Below, in pieces: positions 1-9,754 of a stretch of 49,071 bases of DNA. The stretch is from Clostridiales bacterium (lineage in GTDB: Bacteria; Bacillota; Clostridia; Lachnospirales; Lachnospiraceae): contig JAJBVD010000011.1 in assembly GCA_020859985.1 (NCBI GenBank), positions 1-49,071 of the forward strand. Direction: 5' to 3'. The notes under the pieces are model-generated. The model did not search any database. It worked only from the letters and a program-made list of their open reading frames with translations, and had not been told where the DNA came from. The position numbers and the translations under genes are program-made. Each line of letters begins with the position of its first letter. The first letter of the stretch is position 1.

Positions 1-62
1 GCAACAAAAAACCTTGAATTTAAGCGAAAAAACGCTTGACTATATGAGGAGGAGAGGCCGCT

Positions 63-629
63 GTGAAATCTTACCGTGAGAAATATTTCGAAGATTATGT
101 AGCTGTACCGAATCCGGCGAAGCCCGGAAAAGTAAAATATGTCTACAGCGGCCTCTTTCTGAAATGTTATGTGGAAGGAAAAAGCCTGAAAGTGAGGAAG
201 CGGACGATATCAGCGCTGGAGATTGTAAGCATCATCCTTTATCTGGCGTCTGCCCTGCAAAAAGCACCGTTTAATGCGCTGCGCATTACGGGGGGCTTAG
301 GGATCCTCGCTCTGGTACCATGGGTGCTGGAGATCGCGGCAGTGATCCGTTTTATCGCTTTCCGGGAATTCATTCCCGAGGCGGCAAAAAATGAGACAGA
401 CAAGATGATGGAGATAGGCGCACTGCTTCATGCGGCCATGATGACCATCGTGCTCGTGGCGGGTGCAGCTGTGCTGATCCGATCGGGTGAGATGAGCCTT
501 TCATCTGTGCCGGCGATGGCGGGGCATCTGATTTCAGGTATCCTGTCGATACTGATTTACCGGCTTTACCGGGGCGTTTACGCGGAAACATACCGCAATG
601 AGCATGGAAAGCCGGGAAGCAGATATTAA
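63..629 (+). CDS. Small multi-spanning membrane protein, function unknown
   Basis: This 188-residue protein starts at a GTG preceded by an AGGAGGAG ribosome site. Four hydrophobic segments are visible, at about residues 46-66, 73-98, 115-138 and 148-170. The first 45 residues are polar and basic and the C-terminus is polar. No catalytic or binding motif is recognised. It lies 22 bp before the MBL hydrolase on the same strand, so it probably belongs to the catabolic operon. I do not recognise the family and assign no function; a membrane role is inferred only from the hydrophobic segments. Confidence 0.75.
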   Translation: MKSYREKYFEDYVAVPNPAKPGKVKYVYSGLFLKCYVEGKSLKVRKRTISALEIVSIILYLASALQKAPFNALRITGGLGILALVPWVLEIAAVIRFIAFREFIPEAAKNETDKMMEIGALLHAAMMTIVLVAGAAVLIRSGEMSLSSVPAMAGHLISGILSILIYRLYRGVYAETYRNEHGKPGSRY

Positions 630-651
630 TATATTTAGAGGAGGGATAACA

Positions 652-1509
652 GTGAAAAAGTTCAGCCTGTTCAACCATGAACAGATCATTAAAAACACTT
701 ATGTTGTCACAGAGAATTATTCCGCCGATAAGCGGTTTACCATCGGAGTAATTGTCGGCGCGGAGAGGGCGCTGGTCATCGATACCGGATTTGGCATGGC
801 CGGAGATCTGCGGGAGTATATCGAGAGCTTTGTCGGGACAGACATGCCGATGTTCTGTATCTGCACACACGGTCATTCGGATGTGATCGGCGCGGCTTCC
901 CAGTTTGACGAAGCGTATCTGAAAGAAGAGGATGTCGGTGCGTTCCCGGAATCAGTAGATCCGGAGCAGAGGATCACACAGCTTGGAGCATTTACGAAGA
1001 ACGATCCGGAGATGATGGAGTATGGAAAGAGTGTCATGCTGGATACCTCAAAGACCGTGTTCAAGGATCTGAAAGACGGCGATCATTTCCATCTCGGCGG
1101 TGTTCATGTGGGGATCATTGAGATTCCGGGACATACACCGGGCTCCATTGCGGTCCGCGTGACCAGAGAGGGTGTGACGACCACGACATTTGCCGGAGAC
1201 GCGCTTTCCGTTGGCATGAATCATCTGACCCGCATGGACCGCAAAGGTCTGATCGAATACGGACAGAGAATCGATCAGATGATGGATTTCCTGAATGAGG
1301 ATGAGCCGATCTATGGCACACACTGTCAGGTGCCGATGACGCCGGCCGGCGGCCGTGCGATCGCGAAGGCCTGCTACGATGTCGCACATGGAAAGATTGA
1401 CGGCGACCCGAGCTACCGCTTCCCGTTCTGGAAGGGCGATAAGCAGCCAGATTTCCGGATTCATTTCACAGGAAACTATTACATCGTATACAACGCGGAT
1501 CTTCTGTAG
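652..1509 (+). CDS. MBL-fold metallo-hydrolase (glyoxalase II-like) with a variant metal motif
   Basis: This 285-residue beta-lactamase-fold hydrolase is placed at GTG 652 because a GGAGG site precedes it; an upstream ATG at 598 lacks one. Metal-site motifs are visible: THGHSD (His73, His75, Asp77), GHTPGS, FAGDAL and a late GTHC. The usual HxHxDH motif here reads H-G-H-S-D-V, so the second-site histidine is valine at residue 78. The family hydrolyses thioesters, lactones and related esters. Its place at the head of a sugar-acid operon suggests hydrolysis of a pathway intermediate, but the substrate cannot be read from the sequence. Confidence 0.85.
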   Translation: MKKFSLFNHEQIIKNTYVVTENYSADKRFTIGVIVGAERALVIDTGFGMAGDLREYIESFVGTDMPMFCICTHGHSDVIGAASQFDEAYLKEEDVGAFPESVDPEQRITQLGAFTKNDPEMMEYGKSVMLDTSKTVFKDLKDGDHFHLGGVHVGIIEIPGHTPGSIAVRVTREGVTTTTFAGDALSVGMNHLTRMDRKGLIEYGQRIDQMMDFLNEDEPIYGTHCQVPMTPAGGRAIAKACYDVAHGKIDGDPSYRFPFWKGDKQPDFRIHFTGNYYIVYNADLL

Positions 1510-1521
1510 GAGGTGGACGAG

Positions 1522-2469
1522 ATGGCAGTCAGGATTGAGAACAATGTAGTTACAGGATATGAGCCGGAGCTGGGCGTGGATGAGATCACGATCCCGGAAG
1601 GCGTGACCGAGATTGCGCCGCGCGCGTTCTTTGCGTCCAATCTCTATAAAGTGAATTTTCCGCAGTCTCTGAAAAAAATCGGAGAGAGCGCGTTTGAGTT
1701 CTGCAGAAATCTGCAATATGCGGACCTGCCGGACACCGTTACGGATCTGGAGGATCGCTGCTTTGCCGTCACAGGCGTACATGAGGTAAAGATTCCGAAA
1801 GGAGTCACGGTTATCAAAAAGGGCATTTATGACGGATGTATGGGTTATGAGACCCTGACTATCCCCGGCTGGGTCACCGAGATCGGCGAGCTCGCCTTTT
1901 CCGCAAACCGCGGACTGAAGACCGTTGTCATCGAGGAAGGCGTAGAGAAAATCGGACACCGTGCGTTCAACGGCAATCCGGATCTGGAGGATTTAAGCTT
2001 CCCGAGAAGTGTTAAAGAGGTCGATTCCTACGCGTTTGACGGTTCCGGCGCACCGAAATCGGTGACGATTCCGGGAAATGTGAAAACCGTATGGTTTGAG
2101 GCGTTCTGCGGCAACATGGGAATCCGTGAAGCAATCCTGGAGGAAGGCGTGGAGGAAGTCGACACCAGAGCGTTTGCGTACTGCAAATCCCTCGAAAAGG
2201 TGAGCCTGCCGTCTACCCTGAAGAAGCTGAACTTCCGCGCATTTTCCGGCTGCACAGAGTTAAGTGAGATCATGATTCCGGAAGGCGTTACGGAAATCCC
2301 GGATTACGCATTCTACGCGTGCAAACGTCTCACCGAGATCACCATCCCGGCAAGCGTTACGAAGATCGGCGCGAAAGCCTTTGCCGGCTGCAAGCGGCTT
2401 AAAAAGGTGAATCTGCCGGAGCATGAGATCGAGATCGGCGCGGACGCATTTGCGGGAACGCTGCTGTAA
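1522..2469 (+). CDS. BspA-type leucine-rich repeat protein (LRR_5), no signal peptide
   Basis: This 315-residue protein is built almost wholly of roughly 23-residue repeats with the core pattern IPEGVTEI...AFxxCxxLxxVxLPxSL, typical of Treponema/BspA-like LRR_5 repeats. At least ten repeats can be counted. ATG 1522 is preferred over GTG 1513 because AGGAGG lies 8 bases upstream of it. There is no signal peptide, membrane segment or anchoring signal, so a cytosolic location is inferred, unlike the classical surface BspA proteins. It lies 12 bp behind the MBL gene and is surely co-transcribed; a protein-interaction role is possible but unproven. Confidence 0.85.
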   Translation: MAVRIENNVVTGYEPELGVDEITIPEGVTEIAPRAFFASNLYKVNFPQSLKKIGESAFEFCRNLQYADLPDTVTDLEDRCFAVTGVHEVKIPKGVTVIKKGIYDGCMGYETLTIPGWVTEIGELAFSANRGLKTVVIEEGVEKIGHRAFNGNPDLEDLSFPRSVKEVDSYAFDGSGAPKSVTIPGNVKTVWFEAFCGNMGIREAILEEGVEEVDTRAFAYCKSLEKVSLPSTLKKLNFRAFSGCTELSEIMIPEGVTEIPDYAFYACKRLTEITIPASVTKIGAKAFAGCKRLKKVNLPEHEIEIGADAFAGTLL

Positions 2470-2574
2470 TTTCGTTGAAAAGCGACCGTTTCTTAAGTGC
2501 AGGCGGGCAGGGGTAATCCATTCTGCCCGATTGCCGGAAACGCTTTGAAAAAGAAAAATAAGAGGATTCAGAAT

Positions 2575-3861
2575 ATGAACTACGAGTTAAAAGCATATGA
2601 AATCAAAAACCACTTCCTGCAGGTGGGAGAAGGGCTCATGGGCATCAGCGCGGTGCTCTATGAGCCGGTGAATCCGGATGAGCGTGCGCACACGGCAGTG
2701 ATGTGCATGCACTCGGATTCCAATTATCTCGCGTTCACTCCGTGTCCGGAGCTGGCAGCGAGAGGCTTTACCGTGATGGCTGCAAATACCACGGAGCCCA
2801 AACAGCCTCTGGAGAGGAAGCTTCTGGAACTGAAAAAATGTGTGGAATATCTGAAAAATATGGATGGTATTGAGCGCGTGGTGCTGCTTGGACACAGCGG
2901 CGGCGCGACCCTGATGAGCTGCTATCAGGCGGTGGCGGAAAATGGCTGCGGAATCTTTCAGGATGAAGAGAAGATCGTTAAGATGCCGGACATCGGAGAG
3001 CTTCCGGCGGCGGACGCAGTGATGTTCTTGGATTCCAACTGGGGCAACGGCGTTATGACCCTGCTTTCCATTGATCCGCAGGTGACGGATGAGACATCCA
3101 CACAGAATTTTGATACCAGCTATGATCTGTTTGACCCGGCGAATGGCTTTGACCCGGCCGGATCCCATTACTCACCGGAATTCCGTGCCCGCTATCAGAA
3201 GGCGCAGGCGGCCCGATTTGACCGGATCATTGACAGTGCGCTTGAGAGAAAAGCCCTGATCGATAAGGGAGAGGGACGCTTTATCGGAGACGAGCCGTTT
3301 ATCGTACCGGCAGGAGCGCAGCCGGCGCCAAACAACCGGATGTTCCCGCAGGATATCAGTCTTCTTTGCCGCACAAAGAACGAATACCCGCTGCTTCACG
3401 CGGACGGGTCGGTGACGACAGAGGTGATCCGTTCTCTTCGTCCGCCGAAGTTTACCCGCTCCATGTCCCGCATGTATGGGATGGCTACGGATGTATCGAC
3501 GGTCAACACCTATCTGTCCGGTTCCTCGGTGCGGACAAAGGATTTCAGCTACGATGAGTGTGAAGTAAAGGGAATCCAGTGGAACTCCAGTTATTGCTGC
3601 ACACCGGGTAATGTACAGCACATTGCAGCGCCGATGCTCATCATGGGTATGACCGGCGGATATGAATTCCTTGCGGCGGAGGTCATCTGCGAGAACGCAA
3701 AGAAGACGACCGATAAGACAGTGATGTTTGTGGAAGGCGCGACGCACAATTTCACTCCGGAGCATGCGACCGAGAAAACGCCGGGTGAGTACGGCGATAC
3801 GGTGTACAACTGCTTCAATTATGTGGCGCAGTGGCTGTGCGAGAAGGTTGTGGAGGGATAA
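2575..3861 (+). CDS. Alpha/beta-hydrolase family protein
   Basis: This 428-residue protein has the GHSGG nucleophile elbow at about residues 104-108 (serine nucleophile) and a late EGATHNFTPEH segment that would supply the catalytic histidine. The chosen ATG follows an AGAGGA site; the longer frame from 2497 has no ribosome site. It is longer than a minimal alpha/beta hydrolase because of a middle insertion of about 150 residues. Members act as esterases, lactonases or C-C hydrolases. Within this operon it could open or de-esterify a sugar-acid derivative; that is inference. Confidence 0.8.
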   Translation: MNYELKAYEIKNHFLQVGEGLMGISAVLYEPVNPDERAHTAVMCMHSDSNYLAFTPCPELAARGFTVMAANTTEPKQPLERKLLELKKCVEYLKNMDGIERVVLLGHSGGATLMSCYQAVAENGCGIFQDEEKIVKMPDIGELPAADAVMFLDSNWGNGVMTLLSIDPQVTDETSTQNFDTSYDLFDPANGFDPAGSHYSPEFRARYQKAQAARFDRIIDSALERKALIDKGEGRFIGDEPFIVPAGAQPAPNNRMFPQDISLLCRTKNEYPLLHADGSVTTEVIRSLRPPKFTRSMSRMYGMATDVSTVNTYLSGSSVRTKDFSYDECEVKGIQWNSSYCCTPGNVQHIAAPMLIMGMTGGYEFLAAEVICENAKKTTDKTVMFVEGATHNFTPEHATEKTPGEYGDTVYNCFNYVAQWLCEKVVEG

Positions 3862-3968
3862 GACACGATGTTGTAAGCTGCCCGGTAATCATGCTTTGGT
3901 AATCAATCCGGGCAGTTGATACCATGATGGTAAAAAGATGCAGTTGAAAGGGAAAGGAAAGAGGACGT

Positions 3969-4997
3969 ATGCAGGAAAAACACAGACCCCCTATGCCGGA
4001 GCAGAAACCGGCGGATTACAGTGAGGACAGGTATTTCGGCGGGCCGGACAGCCCGAGAAGAGCAGACGGACTGCAGTTTGGCTATGTGCCGTACTCACTG
4101 ATTTCGGAGCACAATGATTCGAACAAGATCACAAGAGAATGCTATGACAGTTATATGATCGAATACCGCTATCTGAATTCATGGGAAGCGGACACGCACA
4201 TCACACTCTGGAACAAGACCTTTGACACACCGATCATGGTCGGCGGTCTCTCCGCAATCGCTCCGCTTCTTCATCCGAACGGGATGGTGGAGCTGGCCAA
4301 GGGCGCGGCGGCAATGAATACGCCTGCACTGTTCGGCTATATCAGCAATGCAGAGGTCGATGAGCTGGTAGCGACAGGCGCGGACGTCATCCGTATCGTC
4401 AAGATGCAGCGGGACAATGAAGCGGTTCTCGCCGACATCCGTCATGATGAGGAGTGCGGCTGCTTTGCGGTAGCGATGGACATTGACCACGGAATCGCTC
4501 CGGATGGAACCCTTTATCATCCGACACCGGACTACGGCCAGCTCTGCCCGAAGACGACGGAGGAGATGGCGATGTTCGTGCAGTCAACGCGGCTTCCGTT
4601 CATTGCGAAGGGTGTACTCTCCGTACAGGACGCGAAAGCCTGCGCGGAAGCGGGCGTAGCGGCGATCCTTCTTTCCCATCACAAGGGAGAGATCGTGGAT
4701 GCGGTGCCTCCGCTTTATGTGCTGCCGGAGATCAAGGCGGCTGTAGGCGACAAGATGAAGATTTTCGTGGATTGCGGCATTACAAGCGGCATCGACGCGT
4801 ACAAGGCACTGGCGCTCGGCGCGGACGCGGTATGCGTGGCACGTAACTTGGTGAAGCCGTACATGAAGGAGGGCGCTCCGGGCGTAGAAAACCGTCTTCG
4901 CGAGCTGAACGCAGAGCTTCGCGGCATCATGTCGCGCACCTGCACGCTGGATACGGCGCATTTTGATCCGACGACACTGCGGAAAAAGAACTGGTAA
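3969..4997 (+). CDS. FMN-dependent alpha-hydroxy-acid dehydrogenase family protein
   Basis: This 342-residue protein resembles the FMN-binding TIM-barrel family of lactate and glycolate oxidases. Visible marks are the middle FIAKGVLSVQDAKACAEAG strand, LLSHHKG where most members have SNHGGR, and the phosphate-binding IFVDCGITSGIDAYKALALGADAV. The usual catalytic SNHG/HGG histidine region is altered to S-H-H-K-G, so the substrate may not be a simple alpha-hydroxy acid. The start follows a GGAAAGAGGA site. It is followed 10 bp later by the Gfo/Idh gene in the same operon. Confidence 0.8.
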   Translation: MQEKHRPPMPEQKPADYSEDRYFGGPDSPRRADGLQFGYVPYSLISEHNDSNKITRECYDSYMIEYRYLNSWEADTHITLWNKTFDTPIMVGGLSAIAPLLHPNGMVELAKGAAAMNTPALFGYISNAEVDELVATGADVIRIVKMQRDNEAVLADIRHDEECGCFAVAMDIDHGIAPDGTLYHPTPDYGQLCPKTTEEMAMFVQSTRLPFIAKGVLSVQDAKACAEAGVAAILLSHHKGEIVDAVPPLYVLPEIKAAVGDKMKIFVDCGITSGIDAYKALALGADAVCVARNLVKPYMKEGAPGVENRLRELNAELRGIMSRTCTLDTAHFDPTTLRKKNW

Positions 4998-5007
4998 GGA
5001 GGACAAT

Positions 5008-6015
5008 ATGAATATAGGTGTATGTGGAGCAGGAACGATCGCTTCCTGGATCTCCGATATTTTAGAGCAGCTGAATGATGAGAAAATCGTAAAATACGGC
5101 GTAGCATCCGCGTTTCCGGAGCAGTGCCCGCCGTTTGCTGAGAAATATGGCTGGAAAAAGGTTTATCAGACTTATGAGGAGATGATGAGCGACGAGGCCA
5201 TTGACGTGATCTATATCGCGGTGCCGAACCACCTTCATATGGAAGTGTGCATGCAGGCGCTGGAGCATGGAAAGAACGTTGTTGTGGAGAAGCCGTTTGC
5301 CGTGAATTACACGCAGGCGAAAGCGATGATCGACAAAGCAAAAGAAAAGAACCTCTTTATCTCTGAGGCACTGTGGCCGTCCTTCCTGCCGTCCAGAAAG
5401 ATCATTGATCAGGCGATCGCGGACGGCAAGATCGGTGATGTGACAGGTGCCCGCATTATCAGCAAGGGGAATGTGATGTTCCTGGAGCGCGTGAAGAAGC
5501 TGGAAACGGGCGGAGGCTCCCTGCTTGACATGGGACCGTACGTGCTTGGACGTATGACGAATCATTTTGGCACGGATTACGAGAAGGTCGAGGGAACCTT
5601 CGAGATGCTGGATACGGGCGTGGACGCAAAGGATTTCTACACGATTACGTATCCGGACGGAAAGAAGATCGAGTGCGTCAGCACCATCAACACACCGGAC
5701 GACGAGCGTGAGGAGTATTGTGAGATCCTCGGCACCAAGGGCTGCATTTTCATGAACGTTGTCTCCAACCCGGATGTGATCGAGATCCGCGACAACGCCG
5801 GCAATGTTGTCGAAAAGCCCGAGATGCCGAAGCTGATCCAGAATTCGGAGATCCCGTTTGTAAAAGGCTACGAGCATGAGTGGATCGCCTTTGAAAAAGC
5901 CATTCGCGAGGGCAAAAAGCAGACGGATGAGGCTCCGTGGGAGCAGACGCTTACCATCTCGAAGATCATGACAGAGCTTCGGGCACAGGCAGGGATCGTG
6001 TTCCCGTTTGAGTAA
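5008..6015 (+). CDS. Gfo/Idh/MocA family NAD(P)-dependent oxidoreductase
   Basis: This 335-residue sugar or polyol dehydrogenase-type protein has an N-terminal Rossmann motif GVCGAGTIA and the family signature EKPFAVN (the EKP lysine near residue 95). The C-terminal half is the alpha/beta substrate domain, ending VFPFE. ATG 5008 has an AAGGAGG site 7 bases upstream, just after the preceding stop. The family oxidises or epimerises cyclic sugars, inositols and sugar acids with NAD(P). It is probably one redox step of the operon's sugar-acid pathway. Confidence 0.9.
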   Translation: MNIGVCGAGTIASWISDILEQLNDEKIVKYGVASAFPEQCPPFAEKYGWKKVYQTYEEMMSDEAIDVIYIAVPNHLHMEVCMQALEHGKNVVVEKPFAVNYTQAKAMIDKAKEKNLFISEALWPSFLPSRKIIDQAIADGKIGDVTGARIISKGNVMFLERVKKLETGGGSLLDMGPYVLGRMTNHFGTDYEKVEGTFEMLDTGVDAKDFYTITYPDGKKIECVSTINTPDDEREEYCEILGTKGCIFMNVVSNPDVIEIRDNAGNVVEKPEMPKLIQNSEIPFVKGYEHEWIAFEKAIREGKKQTDEAPWEQTLTISKIMTELRAQAGIVFPFE

Positions 6016-6115
6016 AGTGATTCTGTGACGACTCCGTATCTTCGCAGCAAATGCGGAGCACTGTACTGAAAAAAATTGATTTTTAATGGCAATATGTAAA
6101 GGGAGGGGCAGCATC

Positions 6116-7627
6116 GTGAACATACTGGTCATTGACATTGGAACTTCCAGCATGCGGGGGATACTGTATGAGGAGAGCGGGCAGGAGCTGGCGAAGCACC
6201 AGGTCCGCTATGAGCCGGTCAAATATCCGGATGGCCGGATCGAGCAGTCGCCGGATACCTGGATTGATGCGCTGGAGCAGATCTGCCGGGAGATAGCGGC
6301 GATTCTTAAGGAACGAAAGATTGATGCAATCGCTGTCACCTCCCAGCGTTCCTCTGTGATTCCGGTAGATTCGGAAGGGGTTCCGCTGATGGACGCCATT
6401 ATGTGGCAGGATCGCCGGAATGCGGGAATCTGCAAGCGGCTGGAGCCATGCGGCAATCTGATTTTTGATAAGACGGGCGCTGCCATCAATCCCGTTTTTT
6501 CCGGCAGCCGGATGACCTGGATTGTCAGAAAACGGCCGGATCTTTCAGGGAAGATTTTTAAATATCTGAATGTTGCGGAATATGTCCTGCACCGGATGAC
6601 GGGTGAATATCGCACAGACGTTACGTATGGCAGCCGTTCGCATCTGATGAATTTAAGAGAGCGCAAATGGGATAAAGTGCTTCTGAATCTGTTTGGCGTC
6701 CGTGCGGACCAGCTCTGTGAGTTGATGGAGCCGGGAAGTATCGTAGGAACCGTGACCATGCAGTTTGCGAAGGAGACGGGACTGCCTGCGGGGATTCCGG
6801 TGATTAGTGCCGGAGGCGACCAGCAGTGCGCGGCTGTCGGGCAGGGCGTCTTCCGGGAAGGAACGCTTTCTCTGGTGGCTGGTACCGGCGGCTTTCTGGT
6901 CGCGGCAGCGGACGAGATTCCGGCGGATCTGCCCCGCTCCATGATCTGCAACTGTTCCTCGGTGCCGGGGCATTATATCGTAGAGGCGAATGTGCTGACC
7001 TGCTGTTCCGCTTTTGACTGGTACTGCAAAAACTTTTATGACTGGGAAGACGGCCGGGTGGATTATGAGCGCATCAACCGGGATCTTCTTCAATTGGACG
7101 GACAGGTGAGTACGCCGACGGTGCTTCCTTATTTTCAGGGAAAAAGCATGCCCCGCTGGAACCCGGAAGCGCGCGCGATCTTTGACGGGATCTCTCTTTC
7201 CACAGACCGGAAGGAACTGTTAAAAGCGCTTGTGGAATCCATCTGCATGGAACTGCGAAACGGGATCGGACTGTTTGAGACGCATCTGGAGCTGTCCAGA
7301 ATCTGTATCAGCGGAGGACTGACAAACAGCAGCGTCATCAATCAGATGCTCTCGGATATCTGCGGCTATCGTCTGTATCACTCGCAGAACAGCGAATCGA
7401 CCTCGATTGGAGCGCTGATGACCGCGCTGGTAGGACTTGATGTATGCGCATCCTATGAGGAGGCTTTTGAGCGCGTCAGCGGAGAGAACGGGCAGGAATG
7501 CTATTCACCGCGGGAGGCGCTGCATGAGAAATATGAGCAAAAAAGGCTGGAGATGAATCGTCTTTATGACCGGCTCTATGCGGACGGCGGGGAAGATACG
7601 GGAAATGACACGAGACGGGTATCGTGA
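6116..7627 (+). CDS. FGGY-family carbohydrate kinase
   Basis: This 503-residue kinase of the xylulokinase/gluconokinase type has an N-terminal phosphate loop DIGTSSMRG, WQDRR in the sugar-binding region, catalytic-aspartate motif GGDQQ, and C-terminal GGLTNSSVINQ. GTG 6116 is chosen because GGGAGGGG precedes it; the ATG at 6086 has no site. It would phosphorylate an imported sugar, sugar acid or lactone with ATP. It sits directly before a UlaG-like phospholactonase, which suggests it makes the phosphorylated substrate that a PTS would otherwise supply. Confidence 0.9.
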   Translation: MNILVIDIGTSSMRGILYEESGQELAKHQVRYEPVKYPDGRIEQSPDTWIDALEQICREIAAILKERKIDAIAVTSQRSSVIPVDSEGVPLMDAIMWQDRRNAGICKRLEPCGNLIFDKTGAAINPVFSGSRMTWIVRKRPDLSGKIFKYLNVAEYVLHRMTGEYRTDVTYGSRSHLMNLRERKWDKVLLNLFGVRADQLCELMEPGSIVGTVTMQFAKETGLPAGIPVISAGGDQQCAAVGQGVFREGTLSLVAGTGGFLVAAADEIPADLPRSMICNCSSVPGHYIVEANVLTCCSAFDWYCKNFYDWEDGRVDYERINRDLLQLDGQVSTPTVLPYFQGKSMPRWNPEARAIFDGISLSTDRKELLKALVESICMELRNGIGLFETHLELSRICISGGLTNSSVINQMLSDICGYRLYHSQNSESTSIGALMTALVGLDVCASYEEAFERVSGENGQECYSPREALHEKYEQKRLEMNRLYDRLYADGGEDTGNDTRRVS

Positions 7628-7665
7628 AAGACAAAATATGATAGACGAGAAACAGGAGGCTTACA

Positions 7666-8769
7666 ATGAGCAAGGTTGAGGAAATTACCAGAGAAAGCTG
7701 GATCATGTCTACGTTCCCGGAATGGGGAACCTGGCTGGTAGAGGATATTGAGAATGAAGTGGTCGCTCCGGGCAATGTCGCGATGTGGTGGCTGGGCTGC
7801 ACGGGAGTCTGGTTTAAGACACCTGGCGGAGCGAATGTGACCGTTGATCTCTGGTGCGGCAACGGAAAGAGAACGCATGGGGATGGAAAAATGAAGGTCG
7901 GACATCAGATGGCCAACATGTGCGGCGGCCGCGCGATGCAGCCAAACCTGCGCAATGTGCCGTTTGTGATCGATCCGTTTGCTTTTAAACAGGTCGACGC
8001 GGTGCTCGCAACCCATTATCATCAGGATCATATGTCTGCGGAATGGGCGGCGCACGTCATTCAGAGCGGCATGACTACGACAGATGAAAACGGAAAAGAG
8101 ATTCCGGTGCCGTTCATCGGACCAAAGAAATCGGTCGAGACCTGGATGAAGTGGGGCGTTCCGGCCGAGCGCTGTATTACCGTGAAGCCGGGCGACACGA
8201 TCAAAATCAAAGATCTTGAGATTGTAGCGCTGGATTCCTTTGACCGTACCTGCATTGTTACCACGGATTCGACCGGACCGGACCGCGAGGAGCTGACCGG
8301 AAAATGCCCGACCGATATGGATGACAAGGCGGTCAACTACCTGATTAAGACGTCGGGCGGCAACATTTATCACTCGGGAGATTCTCATTTTTCCATTTAT
8401 TTTGCGAAGCACGGCAAGGATTACGACATTGATGTGGCGTTTGGTTCTTTCGGAGAAAACCCGATCGGCATGCAGGATAAGATGACCTCGGTTGACATCC
8501 TGCGTATGGCGGAAAATCTGCAGTGTAAGGTCGTCGTTCCGATCCACTGGGATGTGTGGACCAACTTTCAGGCGGACTGCGAGGAGATCCGGCTGCTGTA
8601 TGACTTCAAGAAAGACCGCAATGAGTACAAATTCCATCCCTTCTTCTGGCAGGTGGGCGGAAAGTACGTCTATCCACAGGACAAGGACAAGATGTATTAC
8701 CATCACAGAAGGGGCTTTGAGGACTGCTTTGAGGCGCCGCAGAACATTCCGTTCCGCTCATGTCTGTAA
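7666..8769 (+). CDS. ulaG: UlaG-like L-ascorbate-6-phosphate lactonase
   Basis: This 367-residue protein matches remembered E. coli UlaG nearly end to end: ITRESWI.STFPEWG at the start, MWWLGCTG, the metal motif ATHYHQDH (HxHxDH intact), [24 protein letters not shown] and a final RGFEDCF. UlaG is an Mn-dependent MBL enzyme opening L-ascorbate-6-phosphate to 3-keto-L-gulonate-6-phosphate. AGGAGG lies just before the ATG. The next gene is UlaE-like, but no PTS (UlaABC), decarboxylase (UlaD) or 4-epimerase (UlaF) is in the window, so the true phospholactone may differ. Confidence 0.9.
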   Translation: MSKVEEITRESWIMSTFPEWGTWLVEDIENEVVAPGNVAMWWLGCTGVWFKTPGGANVTVDLWCGNGKRTHGDGKMKVGHQMANMCGGRAMQPNLRNVPFVIDPFAFKQVDAVLATHYHQDHMSAEWAAHVIQSGMTTTDENGKEIPVPFIGPKKSVETWMKWGVPAERCITVKPGDTIKIKDLEIVALDSFDRTCIVTTDSTGPDREELTGKCPTDMDDKAVNYLIKTSGGNIYHSGDSHFSIYFAKHGKDYDIDVAFGSFGENPIGMQDKMTSVDILRMAENLQCKVVVPIHWDVWTNFQADCEEIRLLYDFKKDRNEYKFHPFFWQVGGKYVYPQDKDKMYYHHRRGFEDCFEAPQNIPFRSCL

Positions 8770-8827
8770 AAGATGTGCAAGAAGCTTTTATGTTTTTAAG
8801 GGATATTTAAGCAGGAGGAAACGGGCC

Positions 8828-9715
8828 ATGAAGGCATATTCACTTGGGCTCTATGAAAAATCCATGCCGCCGGATCTTAGCTGGCGGGAAAAGCTGACGG
8901 CGGCAAAAGAAGCCGGCTTCGATTATGTGGAGATTAGCATTGACGCCTCAGAGGATAAAATTCAGCGGATCTATATGCCGAAAGCCGAAAGGCTGGAGAT
9001 CATCCGTGCCATGTATGAGACCGGTATTCCCATCCGCACGATGTGCGTCAGCGCGCTGACAAAATATTCTCTTGGCAATGACGACCCGAAGCTGGAAGCG
9101 CGCGGGATGGAGATACTGGAAAAATCCATCGAGCTCGCGGACGATCTTGGCGTGCGGGTAGTCATGATTCCGGGATATGACGTCTATTATGAGCCGTCCA
9201 GCGTGCAGACAAAGCACCGTTTTCTGAAAAACCTGAAAACGGCTTCGCATCTGGCGGAGCGTGCGGGTGTGATCTTAGGACTCGAAACCATGGAAAATGA
9301 GTTTATGAACACGGTTGAAAAGGCAATGAAATATGTGATCCTCTGCGGTTCCAATTATCTGAAGGTGTACCCGGATATCGGGAACCTGACCAACGCGGCC
9401 GTGCAGTATCAGACGGATGTGCTGGAGGATCTGGAGCTCGGACGGGGCAACATTACCTCACTTCATCTGAAAGAAACAAAGCCGGGCGTGTACCGTGAGA
9501 TTCCCTATGGCACCGGCCATGTGGATTTTGAGGCGGCGATCGCGAAAGCCTGGGAGATGGGCATCCGCCGCTATGTGACGGAATTCTGGTACAAAGGAAG
9601 CGATACCTGGCGGGAGAATCTTGTGTTTGCGAACCGCATGATGGCCGAAATTCTGGATCGGCAGGAAAATAATTCCGATGCCGGCGCGGCAGGCTGCAGG
9701 AGCCTTTCTGCATAA
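8828..9715 (+). CDS. ulaE: UlaE-like L-ribulose/L-xylulose-5-phosphate 3-epimerase
   Basis: This 295-residue TIM-barrel epimerase resembles UlaE/SgbU: SLGLYEKSMP at the start, FDYVEISIDASEDK, IRTMCVSA, GVRVVMIPGYDVYY, LETMENEFMN, VYPDIGNL, and HLKETKPGVYREIPYGTG. The metal-ligand Glu, Asp, His and Glu positions all appear present. The ATG at 8828 follows GGAGGAAAC; the long upstream frame from 8492 runs over the lactonase gene and is spurious. It would interconvert L-xylulose-5-phosphate and L-ribulose-5-phosphate or analogues. A short Ala/Gly/Ser tail follows the family end. Confidence 0.9.
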   Translation: MKAYSLGLYEKSMPPDLSWREKLTAAKEAGFDYVEISIDASEDKIQRIYMPKAERLEIIRAMYETGIPIRTMCVSALTKYSLGNDDPKLEARGMEILEKSIELADDLGVRVVMIPGYDVYYEPSSVQTKHRFLKNLKTASHLAERAGVILGLETMENEFMNTVEKAMKYVILCGSNYLKVYPDIGNLTNAAVQYQTDVLEDLELGRGNITSLHLKETKPGVYREIPYGTGHVDFEAAIAKAWEMGIRRYVTEFWYKGSDTWRENLVFANRMMAEILDRQENNSDAGAAGCRSLSA

Positions 9716-9754
9716 GATTAACAGTAATGTTTCGGGAGGAAATACAAAGAAGAT

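Noticed and set aside
1048-1959. Long minus-strand open frames opposite the catabolic operon
   Set aside because: They are shadows of the plus-strand genes with no ribosome sites or recognisable protein motifs.
3878-3915. Terminator after the alpha/beta hydrolase gene
   Set aside because: CTGCCCGG/CCGGGCAG form a stem, but no T-run follows and the operon seems to continue, so it was not listed as a terminator.
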